Shown here piece after piece: positions 9,719-21,700 of a stretch of 64,000 nt of DNA. The first letter of the stretch is position 1. The number at the start of each line of letters is the position of its first letter. The DNA comes from Symsagittifera roscoffensis (taxonomy: Eukaryota > Xenacoelomorpha > Acoela > Convolutidae): the NCBI RefSeq assembly GCF_963678635.1, contig NC_087065.1:69566956-69630955 (forward strand), given 5' to 3'. The translations under genes and the position numbers were made by a program. The notes beneath the pieces are model-generated. The model did not search any database, was not told where the DNA came from, and saw only the letters and a list, made by a program, of their open reading frames with translations.

Positions 9719-11810
9719 TTTGTTGGTTTCTGGATACGCTTTTGCTTGTAGCTATTTGAATCTGCAGATGGTATGAGTTTTAAATGCGCAGATAGCAACG
9801 TTTTTAAATGAACAAACAGTATCGTTGTTCACAAAACCAATACATATGAGATAAAAAAAGGTACAGTGTTGTTTTTGCTGGAATATAAACCAGCCGAAGC
9901 ATAAATGAGCTACCATATGACCTAGCAGACGTATCGTATTCTGTACATAATAATTATGAACAAGTATGTAGCGGTTTCGAGTCGCATTCAAATGCCGTAA
10001 GTTTTGGCTGGTTTTATACTTTGTGAAGCAAGTTTCAACTGGCCGGTTCACACTCCTTTTCTCGAAGCTAATTACTCATAAATTGAACAACGAAGACTTT
10101 TTGTAGATTTTTCATCTTTTCATTTTTCAAGTTGTATTTTTTTATTGTAATTTTTCTTGTATCAAGTGAAAGCATATGGAGCTTGAAGTGGAAAATGCGC
10201 TTACGAAATGAACATGACCGGCTTTTTTGTTGTTATTTTTCCGAAAAATGATCCTCAATTTTTTTCTTTGAAAAACCTCAATGTTTTCTGCGCATTTTAC
10301 CTCAAATATATTGAATTCTACGGAACCTGCGATTAAGTGCAACTTTTAACTAGTGGAGTGATTTTTGTTGAAATAGAAGATTCTTTGTTTCGGATAAGAA
10401 TTATGGACTTGATTTAGAAGATAAATAAGTGGGATAATCGATAAGCTTCTGATTAATACTGCTGAAGCGAGCCTAAGATTCTAACTACTTTCGTTTCAAT
10501 TTTCGAGCGACTAGCAGAAAGAAAAGATTTGCAGAAAGAAAATAAACATTGCTTTCTTCATTTGGGCAAATTCATGATACTCGCAACACATTTCGTGTAA
10601 CATTATAAATGCAATCGAGGGTTGATGTTGCGTGCCTGACAGTCCAGGGACACGTCTGGTGGTTATCAGCACGTGAGCGCCGACGCGTGCGTAGCGCGCA
10701 CTACCCGACTATATGAGTTTTTTTCTTAATTTTAGTATGCTAAGCAATACATTAAAATTACACTCCCAAAAAAGGACGAAGTGCGCAATATTTCAATTTC
10801 ATATATCCGAAAATGGCGACTTTGATGACAAATTGTTAAGAAGTTCATATTGCTCCACGTAATAGTGAATTTTTTGAAAATTCGGTCCAGACTTCGCGAG
10901 AAAGCAAAATATGCCCACTGAATATTAACAGTAATTTTGAGGTGTACATTTCCCGACCCCCAGTACAATTTTTCAAAACAATTGACTAGACGGCATGCAC
11001 TGGTTATGGGGCAGCAGTAAGGGGCGACTTAAAAACGAAATCTTATTCGGAAATATCACCATTGTACATACATCCATAACAAATTGCCTGAGGAGTATGA
11101 AATTTAGATAACCGAGTATTCCTGGGGGTCTTAGAGCCGGAACAAATTGTTCGTTTTTTTATCATAGCGGCCATGATAAACTTATCCACTGTCGGATACC
11201 ACTAGCGTGATAAAAATAGCTTGAATTTGTTATACGAAATATGTTATATGTTATTAATTATATTGGTGCAGTATACTCGAATGCGCTTGCTCAATGCTAG
11301 GCCAGTAATTCGATGAAAAAAGAAATCGAGACGAATCAAGCGAGTAAGTATTTACTGTATCAGTGAAAATATTTTGGTGTAGTGTATAACAAAAACTATC
11401 AGGAGCTTGTTGTTCGAAGAAAGTGGGAAATATGTTTGCTTGGGGTATTTTTTTTCTTCAGACCTCTTCCTGAAAGAAGGTTATAGAGTGGGGATCGAAC
11501 CTGAAATCAACATGTTCACACGCGTGTGTGATACGCACATTTCTAAATACGATTAAAGTTTAAGTAAGCTGGTTGTGTAATACTTCGAACAATTCAGCTA
11601 TAATGCTGAATGCGTAACACATATTAATATCCGCACAAAATTTTTTTCCCGAATTAAAGTCAGACCAGCCAATTGATCAATTTAATTCATTATACTGATC
11701 AAACTTTTGTATTTGATATAGTTATTGACAATCCAAAATATATTCCAACGTTTTCAAAAATACGGATTTTTTTCAGCCGAAAATTATTGGAGACCAATTA
11801 AGGGCTTTGC
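9719..11810. other. Intergenic stretch between the ligase-like gene and the H-end array
   Basis: Mostly AT-rich and without recognised genes. A CpG-rich patch at about 10635-10705 stands out. On the minus strand at about 11480-11530 the complement of GGGATCGAACC gives a B-box-like GGTTCGATCCC, preceded by a poor A box, so a tRNA-derived relic is possible. The promoter of the minus-strand gene should lie just above 9718, but I see no clear element. Confidence 0.4.
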
Positions 11811-12270
11811 CCTGATTTACATGCAGTGTTGTTTGAATAGTTCCATATTTGAAAAGTGGAAATATTAAGCAAGAGTGCTCATTTCAGGGCTAAGCCCAGA
11901 GAACTCGACAATTTTTTTAGGCTGTTTCAACTAAATTTAGGTTCAAAACTTTTACAAAGTTCAAAAAAATAATGAAAAAAAAGTGGTTGACATGCAGTCT
12001 TGTTTGGATAGATCCATGTTTGAAAAGCGGAAAGAATAAACAAGACTGCTCGTTTCAAGGCTAAGCCCCGAATAGTTCGACTATTATTAAGATTGTTCAA
12101 ACTAAATTTTGGTTCAAAATTTTGACAATGTTTAAAAAACAATGAACAAAAGTTTTTGACATGCAGTCTGGTTTGAATAGATCTATGTTTGAAAAGCGGA
12201 AAGAGTAAACAAGACTGCTCGTTTTAGGGCTAAGCCCTGAATAGTTCGACTATTATTTACGCTGTTCAAA
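11811..12270 (+). repeat. ~170-bp tandem array built from family H end sequence
   Basis: ATGCAGT(C/G)T recurs at 11821, 11992 and 12161 (spacings 171 and 169). Each unit contains a family H-like end: AACAAGACTGCTCGTTT, then a hairpin-forming AGGGCTAAGCCCTGAATAG and TTCGACTATTATT. The first unit is more diverged. Confidence 0.75.
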
Positions 12271-12369
12271 CTAAGTTCAGGTTTAAATATTTGATATTAA
12301 AGAAAAACAATGAGAAAAAATTAAGAAAATAGAGAAAAAAAGCGTTATCGAATCAGAACAAACATTTTT

Positions 12370-12650
12370 TCAGGTTATCAGGAAAAGTCTTAAAATTCGA
12401 TGACGCTCAAATTTGATATTTGGCCGCTTTTTAAATTTTTCTCAAGTTCAATTGAACTTCAGTCGCTGGAAAGAAGAATTTCATTGCTGGAAAGGTCAAC
12501 TGAATTTCAGTTGCAAATTATGCTGTCCGTTGTGGTGCAATTATTGTGCTACTGGAGTACATTGACGACACTTTTCCAACTGTTTGTTGGCTATGTTTTT
12601 GTTTCCATTTTTTTGCTTCAAATGTTCATTCCGCCTTAAAGGTTTCAGCT
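12370..12650 (+). repeat. Family A copy, partial
   Basis: Starts with CAGGAAAAGTCTTAAAATTC, then GACGCTCAAATTTGATATTT, TCAAGTTCA and ATTGACGACACTTTTCCAAC / TGTTTGTTGGCTATGTTT, the family A end. The middle blocks are missing or degraded. Confidence 0.5.
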
Positions 12651-12899
12651 AGTCTTCTATTGGCTCAAAATTGTGTGCTGTGGGGTTGTGTGAAATTTGA
12701 AGAAGCAAGTTTCGAAAATCGTAGCTCAAAATTTTACATGACCGGTTTTTTTTACTTTAATGTCGTCTACTTAAATTTGGTCGGCCTAGTTACTGATCCA
12801 TAAATGCTGTTTTAATGCTAACCAGTTGGTATTTGTTTTTTTCCTCAAAATTAACTCTATTGAGAAAAGTGTATAAAAAAAAGATTTTAACTAGCTTTC

Positions 12900-14290
12900 G
12901 AGTTTTTTCCTTCTGCTAGCTTGCCATGCTATGTTTGGGATGTATCTCAAGTTATGCGAAGCTGTGATTTGACTATGTGTTAAAAAACGTTCGTCACCCT
13001 CAATGCAAAGTAGAAAGTTATTATTAGCATCTATTTATAGATGAATACCTCAATTAGATTTTTTTATTCTCGGCATTTGCTGCACGGCAATAAAAAATTG
13101 AAGTTTTGCGGACTTGACTTTGTGTTGACAAAAGTAGTCACATATTCAAACCCTCATAGCTTCGTGATAAATAATCACAGCTGAAATATCTTCAACTCAA
13201 GGCATCGACTTTTTTCAGATGCTGTGAAAAATTTTGTCAACATTTCCTGATAAAAAATCATATTTGTTGTGAATAAAAAACCATCCCATTTATATATACT
13301 CTTTCACTTATGCTCACTGGATTGCACAAATCGCCAAAATCTTTATGGAAATAAGAGCTCAAGTTTTTCATGGGAAGATTTTTTCAGGCTTTTGTTTTGT
13401 TTTTTGTTCTCGACCGGATAGGTTTCGGGCTTAAATTATATGGGCTCAATGGCCTCATATTGTGTCTTTCGGCGAGCGAAAAAAACTTGTATGCACGTGT
13501 GTGTGTTTTGAGGGGAGAGGACTTGTTAATCATTTTTTAGTCGGCTTCGTTACCGCTAGGTAAGTTTTTTTCCAATTGAACTTCGCATTCAGTTGTCCTG
13601 GTGTGTTTTTGCTTCAAAACTAGCCTGATTCATTTTGTTAGATCTAGTTTTTTCGACTTTTTGATTTTTTTTGTTTTTTTTTTTACTTCACGGCTTTCTG
13701 GTTTTGTATTGCAAGTGATGCGAAGCTCAGCTTTGCCTCTTTCTGAGCATTTCTAACATTTTCGTGACATTTTTTTCCGGCTCAAAGGTCATCTTCCCAA
13801 GTTTTTTTTTGCTTAGTTGTCGTTCGATTCATTTCGTTTCAATAGTAATTTTACAATGGCAACGTGATTTTCTGTATTGTATTGCAATTGGTTGAAACTC
13901 CGCTCCGCTTTTTTGTAAGAAAACATTTCTCCAAAGTTATGGTTATACATCTGTTATAGTTTTTTGAATAATTTAGCACAAAAGTTGTATACATGAACAA
14001 TATCATAAATATTGCATTGGAGATGATAAATGAAAGGCATGGGGCATATTAAGTAACGACTGATGGTTTACCCGTTTCAAATTATTTTTATATACTAAAT
14101 AAACAATTGAACTTCCAATTCTGAAAAACTAAGAAAAGGAAGCGATACAGTTACCTGAGTTGGCGCTCATGTCATTTGAGTAACAGTCAAATGATAGTTA
14201 TTATGGTGAACAAATTTTTTGAATAGTTCACGGCATGAATGATATTTTACGGGTCGCGAGGGATGCGAAGCTCCGTTTCGACTGGATAAA
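12900..14290 (+). repeat. Scattered S1-type SINE tails
   Basis: The tail motif ATGCGAAGCT(C/G), with TTGCnnG..GATGCGAAGCTC context, occurs near 12955, 13727 and 14262, with a weaker form near 13885. The same GCGAAGC...GCTTCG tail ends the tRNA-headed copies at 3375 and 23161. No tRNA heads are visible here, so these are truncated or diverged copies in intergenic DNA. Confidence 0.4.
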
Positions 14291-14345
14291 TTTCCTGGTT
14301 AATAATTTTTCAATTTTCGCACTATTGAAGGCACACAAAAAAAAT

Positions 14346-14413
14346 AAAAACAATTAGTTTTGAAAGCACTAAAAACGATTTTATTTTTAGTGCTTTCAAA
14401 ATTAATTGTTTTT
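14346..14413. repeat. Near-perfect 30-bp inverted repeat
   Basis: Left arm 14346-14375 (AAAAACAATTAG..GCACTAAAAA) and right arm 14384-14413 are complementary over 30 positions with one mismatch, which would be a G-U wobble in plus-strand RNA. The loop is 8 bases. It could be a tiny MITE or a replication-template-switch product; the short loop argues against an ordinary miRNA precursor. Confidence 0.8.
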
Positions 14414-14544
14414 AGATTTTGTTTTCGTAATCTAACCTGGTAGTTGTCCATGCTTGAGACCTTACGTTTTTCGGATAACCTCGTTCTATTCGGTTTTTTT
14501 TTGAAAAAGCTACGTGATGCTTACTACATAGAAACCTTTTTAAG

Positions 14545-14600
14545 TATTGTAATCGGGTACTAGGCTTTTTTGCCATGAACAACTTTGCTAACGGAAGGGC
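14545..14600 (+). repeat. Family F partial copy
   Basis: TATTGTAATCGGGTACTAGG, TTTTTTGCC and AACAACTTTG match the family F blocks at 20609, 27323 and 63442, but the 5' hairpin is absent. Confidence 0.45.
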
Positions 14601-14802
14601 AAAATTAGAAATAGTAGATGTTCACTCGTAGTTTCTGTATAGGTGATGAATGCATGTATGCATTTTGTCGTGTACGCTAACCGTTCTTCCAATGCATTTT
14701 TTTTCGTACCGAAGTGTTTTGGGGGATTTAGCTCAGGCAATTTTAAATACTTGGCGAGAAACTTTATCAAAATTATTTTTGCAGGTTTTGTTATAAAAGT
14801 TT

Positions 14803-14889
14803 TTGGCAGTTAAGTTTGGAGCTTGTAAGCTGGGTTTTAAAGTTATTGGCAGTTAAGTTTGGAGATTGTAAGCTGGGTTTTGAAAGTTA
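14803..14889 (+). repeat. 43-bp tandem duplication
   Basis: TTGGCAGTTAAGTTTGGAG starts at 14803 and 14846, followed in both units by TTGTAAGCTGGGTTTT. Two copies, nearly identical. Confidence 0.85.
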
Positions 14890-15311
14890 GTCATTTTTCG
14901 ACTCTGAGCTGAATCCTTATGTACCTACATGAAAGTTTTTCAGTACTAATATGTTAGTGTGACCTTCCCGCTTTGTTTTTATTATGGCTTAACGCGCAAT
15001 GTTACTATGTAAGGTACGAAGCAAATTTATGATCATGCCTGTTAAACTGTTGACTGTGCGATGAAACTTGTCAAAAATCCGCATGGTGAACAAACTAATA
15101 AATGTTAATATATTTGATCTGTATAGTTTACATCGTAACATCACGCGCTTTTCCATAACACGTAAAACAACTAATCAAAAAAGAAACTTTGAAAAGAAGT
15201 TTTTGTTGCGAGTTGTCTGTCTTTCTTGCGAATTGTCGTGGTACCGCACTTTCTTTGGCGTGAGGGGATGATTTTCAAAACGAATTTCTTAAATATAAAA
15301 AAGTTCGTTTT

Positions 15312-15851
15312 ATTGTTCCGACTTTCGATACGAAAGTAACGGAATATTTGTGCTCGGGTGGGTTTTTTTTTCTTCAGACAAATTTCGACTTTTTAACTAG
15401 CCATTTTTGACGGAATATTTTTATATCATTCGAGAGCTATTGTTGTCCTGGGCTTAAATTTGAAAAGATATTTTACCTGTGATCATTTTTCGTAAAGTTA
15501 TGGGGGTTTAAAGATTGTCATTTTGGCCAATTTGGGACAATTAAAGTGCGATGTATTTCGCGCTATTAACGCGTAAGCGGAGATTTAACCCGTCATAGAA
15601 ATCGTTCCAAATTGGTTGAAAGAAGCTTATTTGCCATAATTGATTTGTTATAAGGAGCGAAATCTATTCTTTTGTACTTTATATGGCGTGTGGGGGGATG
15701 ATTTTCATTAAAAAAATTTCAAGTTTTAAAAAAAAATTTTTTTCGTTTAATGTATATTACATTTAATTTTCTTATGTTAATACTGCTCCATAATTCCTAA
15801 AAGGCAGTGGGAACATTCAGGGCTTCGCCCTGATACGAGTAGTCTTGTTTT
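15312..15851 (-). repeat. Family H hairpin-ended element, copy 2
   Basis: Best-preserved copy, inverted relative to 1592-2122. It opens TTGTTCCGACTTTCGATACG, where ACTTTCG and CGAAAGT form a hairpin, and closes with AACATTCAGGGCTTCGCCCT and GTCTTGTTT, where TCAGGGC/GCCCTGA form a second perfect hairpin. The interior matches copy 1 over long stretches (for example GCGCTATTAACGCGTAAGCG). No ORF of note. Confidence 0.75.
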
Positions 15852-17030
15852 GTTTGAAACAACTCGATCTGCTATAGACAAAAACGTTTTCGGTTGGTTT
15901 AGTTGCTGTAGTGTTGGTACTTGTGGCACTAATTCCAATGTGACAGGCCTTAGAATTTGGTCGCATGTTTAAGTAAGATAATAGTTGCGCAGTGTAATGT
16001 ATCGAAGATATGCGTAACCATATACTCAAACAGCCAGTAATAGCTGACTTGGTTTCAGAAAACGTCTCGCATATATTTCTGTATTCATTGATGGTGGAAA
16101 ACAGAATTGTTTAACAAATAGTCAGAAATTATCTGGTAAGTTGGTACCAGCTTTTTATCTGAAAATTGATTTTTCTTGTTTTTGAATTTTAAAAAACTGT
16201 CAACATTACCTTGTATATTGTAAAAATTGTTGTTCATACAGACTGTTGTTCAATTTTGTTCCTATTTTCGAACTGTTTGTGGACCATTTTTACCATTTTT
16301 TTTCTAAGCTTTTGATCCTTACAGTTTATAGCACTGAGTTAAAAGTCAAACGGTCCTCGTCTTTTAAAAGTCTTTTCTTTTCAGATGTATGTATATAGAT
16401 ATAGTGAGTAATCTGCCATAGATCAACCAAAATTGATCTTGTTTTCAATGTTGACAGACGAAATGAGGAAGAGACACGACTCGAAAGAAGAAAAGTACCT
16501 CAGTTCACGAACCTCAATGCGTGACTCATCTAGTCGAGGTCAGAAAACTTCTACGGGCAATTTTGCCACAAACAGTTTTGTATTGTAAGACTCAAGCATA
16601 TGATTTTATCTGCTGGCCTCAGTTTGATAATACATCATTTATTTCGGAGGATCTGGGGTTTTCTCGAAAATGTTGGTTCTCGTCAATTTTAAAAAAAAAA
16701 GTTCTCCCAACTTTTTTTTTAGATTGTCCTAATTGGTTTTGCCGAGCTCTTTCAAAAACACAAGAAAAAGACCCTACGTTCTTTATTTTGTAGGCAAATT
16801 TATGATAAAAAAAGCTAAAATTTTCTTAAGGTTTTGATCAAAAAATTGCTGTTTTCGGCGCGCGCTCGCCTTCAAAAATAGTATCATTTGGCACTTGTAT
16901 TGGAATTGTATTGGAATTTGAATATTGGAATTAACCCATTACCTTCCGCATCAGTACGTTTTTTTCTTAAAAAATGTTATCAAACAGACACCTCCAGCTT
17001 TAGTTAGGCTCCTAGTGCATAACTATTGTT
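15852..17030. other. Intergenic, no gene recognised
   Basis: AT-rich. The ORF at 16521-16793 has no recognisable domain. I see no repeat copies here beyond simple T-rich tracts. Confidence 0.4.
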
Positions 17031-17032
17031 AT

Positions 17033-17195
17033 TCGCCCATGGTGCAGATGCTAGGACGTTTGATTTTTAATCTTCAGTTTGGTGGTTCGATTCCTGCACA
17101 TAGCAGAGTTTTTACCTTTTCTTTCCTCTTTCACTTTTTGCCCTTTTCTCGCTTGTGTTCGCAAATAACAGCTGCGCTTGTGTGTCAAAATGTAG
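17033..17195 (+). repeat. tRNA-headed SINE, family S1-like
   Basis: Head GCCCATGGTGCAGATGCTAG with a good B box GGTTCGATTCC at about 17092. The tail, TCGCTTGTGTTCGCAAATAA plus CTGCGCTTGTG, resembles the S1 tail. The T stem does not pair, so it is a tRNA-derived relic and not a functional tRNA. Confidence 0.5.
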
Positions 17196-18703
17196 AACAC
17201 AGTTTAAATACCACTTGCTAATTTAAACTAAAAATCATAGAAACCGCCAGTCACTACTGAACTGTTGTTGAGTTAAGTTAAGCTCAAAATTACAAAATTA
17301 TTTTTCTTTTTGTTACTTCATGTCAATAATGCCTCGAAGCTATACACTTTACATACAGACGAAGCAATTCTGCGTTGGCCTGCTGCAGTTGTTTCTTCTG
17401 AAGATCTGTAGTTTTTCAGGTCAGACAAAGACAGGTAACATTTTGTTTGTTTGTCAATCTGAGACCATGCCATGTCTGTTTTCAAACCTAGAATGGAAAA
17501 ATATTGAGTCTCTGAATGTAGTGTCTCAAAGTCGGATCGTGCTCAATTCTATTTTTTAAGACTTTTGATATTGCAGGTCTTGTTTAAGAAAGGCGAAGTT
17601 AAGAAAAGGCGAAGTTATCTGTTTTAAATTCAAACCCTCAAAATATTAGGAAGTATTAATTTATTTTAATTTAAAAAAGAAAATAAATAAAGTCAGTTGT
17701 AAATGTGACATGAAATTGAAAGAGCGCTTTAGTTTGATGTTAAGATAGTTGTTTTGCTTTTGCTAAATGTATTTTTTAACGTTTCTCCAACGGCAGTTTT
17801 GTTTAGTTTTGCTTATTTTTCGTTGTTTATGTGCTAATCATTGCATGGTCGATCTACAAAGCATCAAAGAATTTTTTCCCCAAATGGTATTTATTTTAAA
17901 TTTGAATTATAAATTTGTTTATCGAAAACTATAATGTATTAACAGAGTCTGAAGGGGGGGGGGGGTAGTCTACGCCTCTGTGTTGGCTCTTTTCCTCGTG
18001 GATAAATGTTTTCAAATCGATTATTCATTGTCAACATAGCTGGAGTATTGATTGTCTTGGAAAATTTGAATCCCTAAAAACTTTCTACAACGTTTTGTTT
18101 GTGGTTTTGATAAGAATTCTGACTTTATTCAAGAGAAATCTCAATCAACAATTGAATGCACAACTGGTCTTTTTTATACCTTGCGCACATGGAAGTTTTT
18201 TTTGAAAAGTTGGCATTGCAACATTTGCAGGGAATTTTTGCCACTATATAGCACTAATTTTTTTTGCATTTTGCCAGTTGCATCATTGCTTTGCATGTAT
18301 GAGATTAGGGGAAGATCTAGGGTTTTCTCACGGGGACTGGCTTTTGCTTAGGTCGACCAAATTTATTTTCTGGGCTCTCCAAAAAGACCATAATGACCCA
18401 ATTTTCTCCGCCGCGGCCAAGCTTTAAAAAAACACAGGTCGAAAATTGCGTTTTTTTTGGCGCGCGCTTCCCTTCCAAGTTAGTAGAGATTGGCGCTTTT
18501 CAAATTTTTTTTTGTTGTAGGTCGCTAGGGGGTTGAATCTCCGAGGGGACCCTAAATCTGCCCCTGTATGGCTTGATTTATTTTCATTGTGAAATTGCTT
18601 TCAAATTTTAAATTCTTACTCGTTTTCGCTCATCTTTGTAGATGAATATTATTATTTTATTTTGAACTGTTCTCATTTAATTTTCAGGATTTCATTTGTT
18701 AGT
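17196..18703. other. Region upstream of the ENTPD-like gene
   Basis: No confident gene. It contains a G homopolymer (about 13 G) near 17955. AG acceptors at 18686-18687 and 18730-18731 sit close to the proposed ENTPD start, so an upstream 5' exon cannot be excluded. No TATA box was judged convincing. Confidence 0.4.
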
Positions 18704-21700
18704 ATGATTCATATAATGTTTTCTGTTCTAGGGCGCTTGCCGAAACCTATTGTATTAATAATCGGAGCTGCTTTGTTATTTGGTTTTGTCTACTATGGAC
18801 CTTTCGATTTTTTATCACTTTCATCCAACACACATTACGTCATAATCATCGATGCTGGAAGTACTGGATCCCGCATTCACGTGTTTACACTAAAAGAAGC
18901 TGGATCAGATGGCTATAAATTAATTAAAGATGACTTCTACCCTCTGGAACCGGGACTCTCATCCTACGGCAAGGATCCGAAACAAGCAGCCCAGAGTCTG
19001 AAGCCCCTACTGGACTTCGCTCATCAAAAGGTGCCAGTGGATAGCCATCATCATACAGTTGTGAAGGTCAAAGCCACAGCTGGTCTGAGAATATTATCAG
19101 AAGAGGTCGCTAGCAATATTTTGAAAGAGGTAACCACTGAAATTTTGCACTTAAATTTTTGTTTGGCAAAAAAAGAGATGGCGGTTTACACATCTGAATT
19201 TTTGGCTTGGTTCCGTTTTTTCAGTGTAAAAGAACGTAGTGACTTTGATTTATATAGGTCATGGTGGTTTTATGTTTGTTCGTTTTTTTCCAGGAAAAAG
19301 TTCTAAAATGCTCTTATAGCTACAGAAGTGCTTTCATACATATCAATGCCTTTATGAATGAACTTAAATATATTCATTTTTTGAGTTCAATTCAAATTAA
19401 CCTGCTAAAAATAAGATAAATTGTGCTCACCAATTACCAAAGCAGAAATGGCGCTGAAAACATGAACGATTTCTAGTTTCGCAGTATCTGTTTGCGTAAC
19501 AAATCTGGGCGAAGTTTAATAACCCTAAACTGCTCCTTCGTGTAAATAATATAAAACTTATAGTTTCACGTCGGCATCCAAACTTTCACTCATTCCAACG
19601 CAAAAAAAATTTGGTGAAAAAATCTAGCTCATGTAAAATGCATAGTTTTGTAACGGATTAATTCGCTTTAGGTCACAATATTGCCTAAATTTGGACATTA
19701 ACTATTTAAACAGACTATGTAAATTATAATAATTTTTTTTAAAAAAACCAGGTTGTAATTGAGCAAGAATTCCTGCTCACGAATTTTCCGTCGGAGGAAA
19801 ATGTGAGATAGTATTTCTTTTCTTTTTTTTGACTTCTTGATTAACTATCGATATTAAAAAATAACAGAAGTCATAACAGGATCAGAGGCGCCTGAAAACG
19901 GGCTGCATAGTTCCACGGCGTTCTCGCAATGAGATTTCGTTTGGTTGTAAATGTAGTAACTTTTACAATAAATGGAATCTAATTTGCAAACAATTTATCA
20001 TTATTATTATTATTTTATATAAATCAAGATTCAAAGTTTCACTGCTGGTCGAAAATTGGCGTTTTAGCAGAGTAATAGAAACACTAGGTGCTTAAATTGA
20101 TTACTAGCTATTCTGTGAATTTGCTCGTTAAACATGTTCCACTCTTGTAGTCAAATCATTCAAGGACTAAAATGAGAATTAAAGGCATGCTCATTTAATT
20201 TTGTTTAGCATGAAAAAGCCCTCAAGTGTTTTTGAGTAAGATAATTTTTGGCCATTTTGCCGAGCCGAACTACAAAGAGGTTTGAAATATGCTTGTTCTT
20301 TTGACTGGGACAAATTTTCATTCTAAAATCAAGTTTTTATTATTTGCTAATTTTTTCCTCAAATAATTAGCGACAGAATTGATATTCAGCTTCAAAAAAA
20401 CTAAAATTACTTTAAATAAGTTAAAATCAGACTCTTAAGCCTTTAACTAATCAGACTTTTACTTGGCTTAGCAGTACAATAGTCTGAATAGCAAAATTTT
20501 GTATCCAGTTTCTCTCGGCTCAGACGATTGACTCAAAAACGGGAAATCGAAAACAATGAATGAATGAGTGAGGATGATATTTTGATAATTTCAATGAAAT
20601 TTGGGTTATTACCCTTGCGATAAGCAAGGCTATTTCAACCGGGTACTAGGTTTTTTTCCCGTAAATAATATTTCACAGAATGGTCAATTTACAAGTAGTA
20701 ACTTAGAAATGGTACATTACTCATTTTCAATCTGCATGTTACATGTGCCGCGGCTTATGTAGGGGTTCGTTATTGTGCTTTCTAGGCGGTACATTCATTT
20801 TTTGAAATGATTTTTTCTCCCAAAAAGTTTCAACTTATTTTCAGCTTATTGTATGTCGGCCTTCATTCTCTCGAAATAAAAAAATTATCAGATTTTGTTC
20901 AAATTTTAAAAGTTTTGTTTTTGTTTTCACTGAAATTGATTTATTCGAAAATTTAATCGCTGCTTTTTGTAGGCATGATTTTTTCAGCAAATATTTTTGG
21001 TGAAGACAATTGAAATAATGATGTATGCAGGATTTTTTGGCATAATCTGACAATCATTTGTTCGTCAACTGGTTTTTATATTGGATTAAATGCTCTGTAG
21101 CCTATTTTTCTAGCAGCGTTAACGGTTTTCAGGATAGGCTCGGGTTAAGAAAACTCTAATTGCTATCAGATCAGAAAAAAATTAACGGAAAAGTAAATCT
21201 TTGCTTCTATTTTTGTTTAATTTTATTGTTTTCTTTTTCTATTCTTTTTTTCCCTTCTGTACAATTCTGTAAAATCAATTTTGAGCAGAGTAAATTTTAA
21301 TTTTTGTTAAATAGTTTTTGTTCAGGAAAGTTCGGTTTTTGTTTAATACTCACGAAGCGTTTCTCTAAGTAAGGAAAAAGCGGGAATATAAGTTACTTCA
21401 ACTGCATGGCTTTTTGTTCATTTTTTTTTCGTTTATTGCTTTGGATTTGGTTTCTGGCTACTTAGTGTACTAACTCTTTAAAGATATAACTAATTTTCTT
21501 ATTAATAGGTTCACGGTAAAGTCACTTTTTTTGAAATATCTCTGAAGTATTTCAGAAAATTACCAAAAATTTTTGTGAATTTTCTCATTATGGTGTATCA
21601 GCCTATTTTTTCTGCTTAGTTTCATAACGCTAAATTTTTTTGTTCGGCATATTTAAACGTTGAAAATTACCATTTAAAGTTTTTGATTTTGCAGATAACT

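Noticed and set aside
18662-18703. Longer N-terminus of the ENTPD-like protein from an upstream non-ATG codon
   Set aside because: It has no ATG and overlaps a likely splice acceptor; ATG at 18704 directly precedes the hydrophobic segment.
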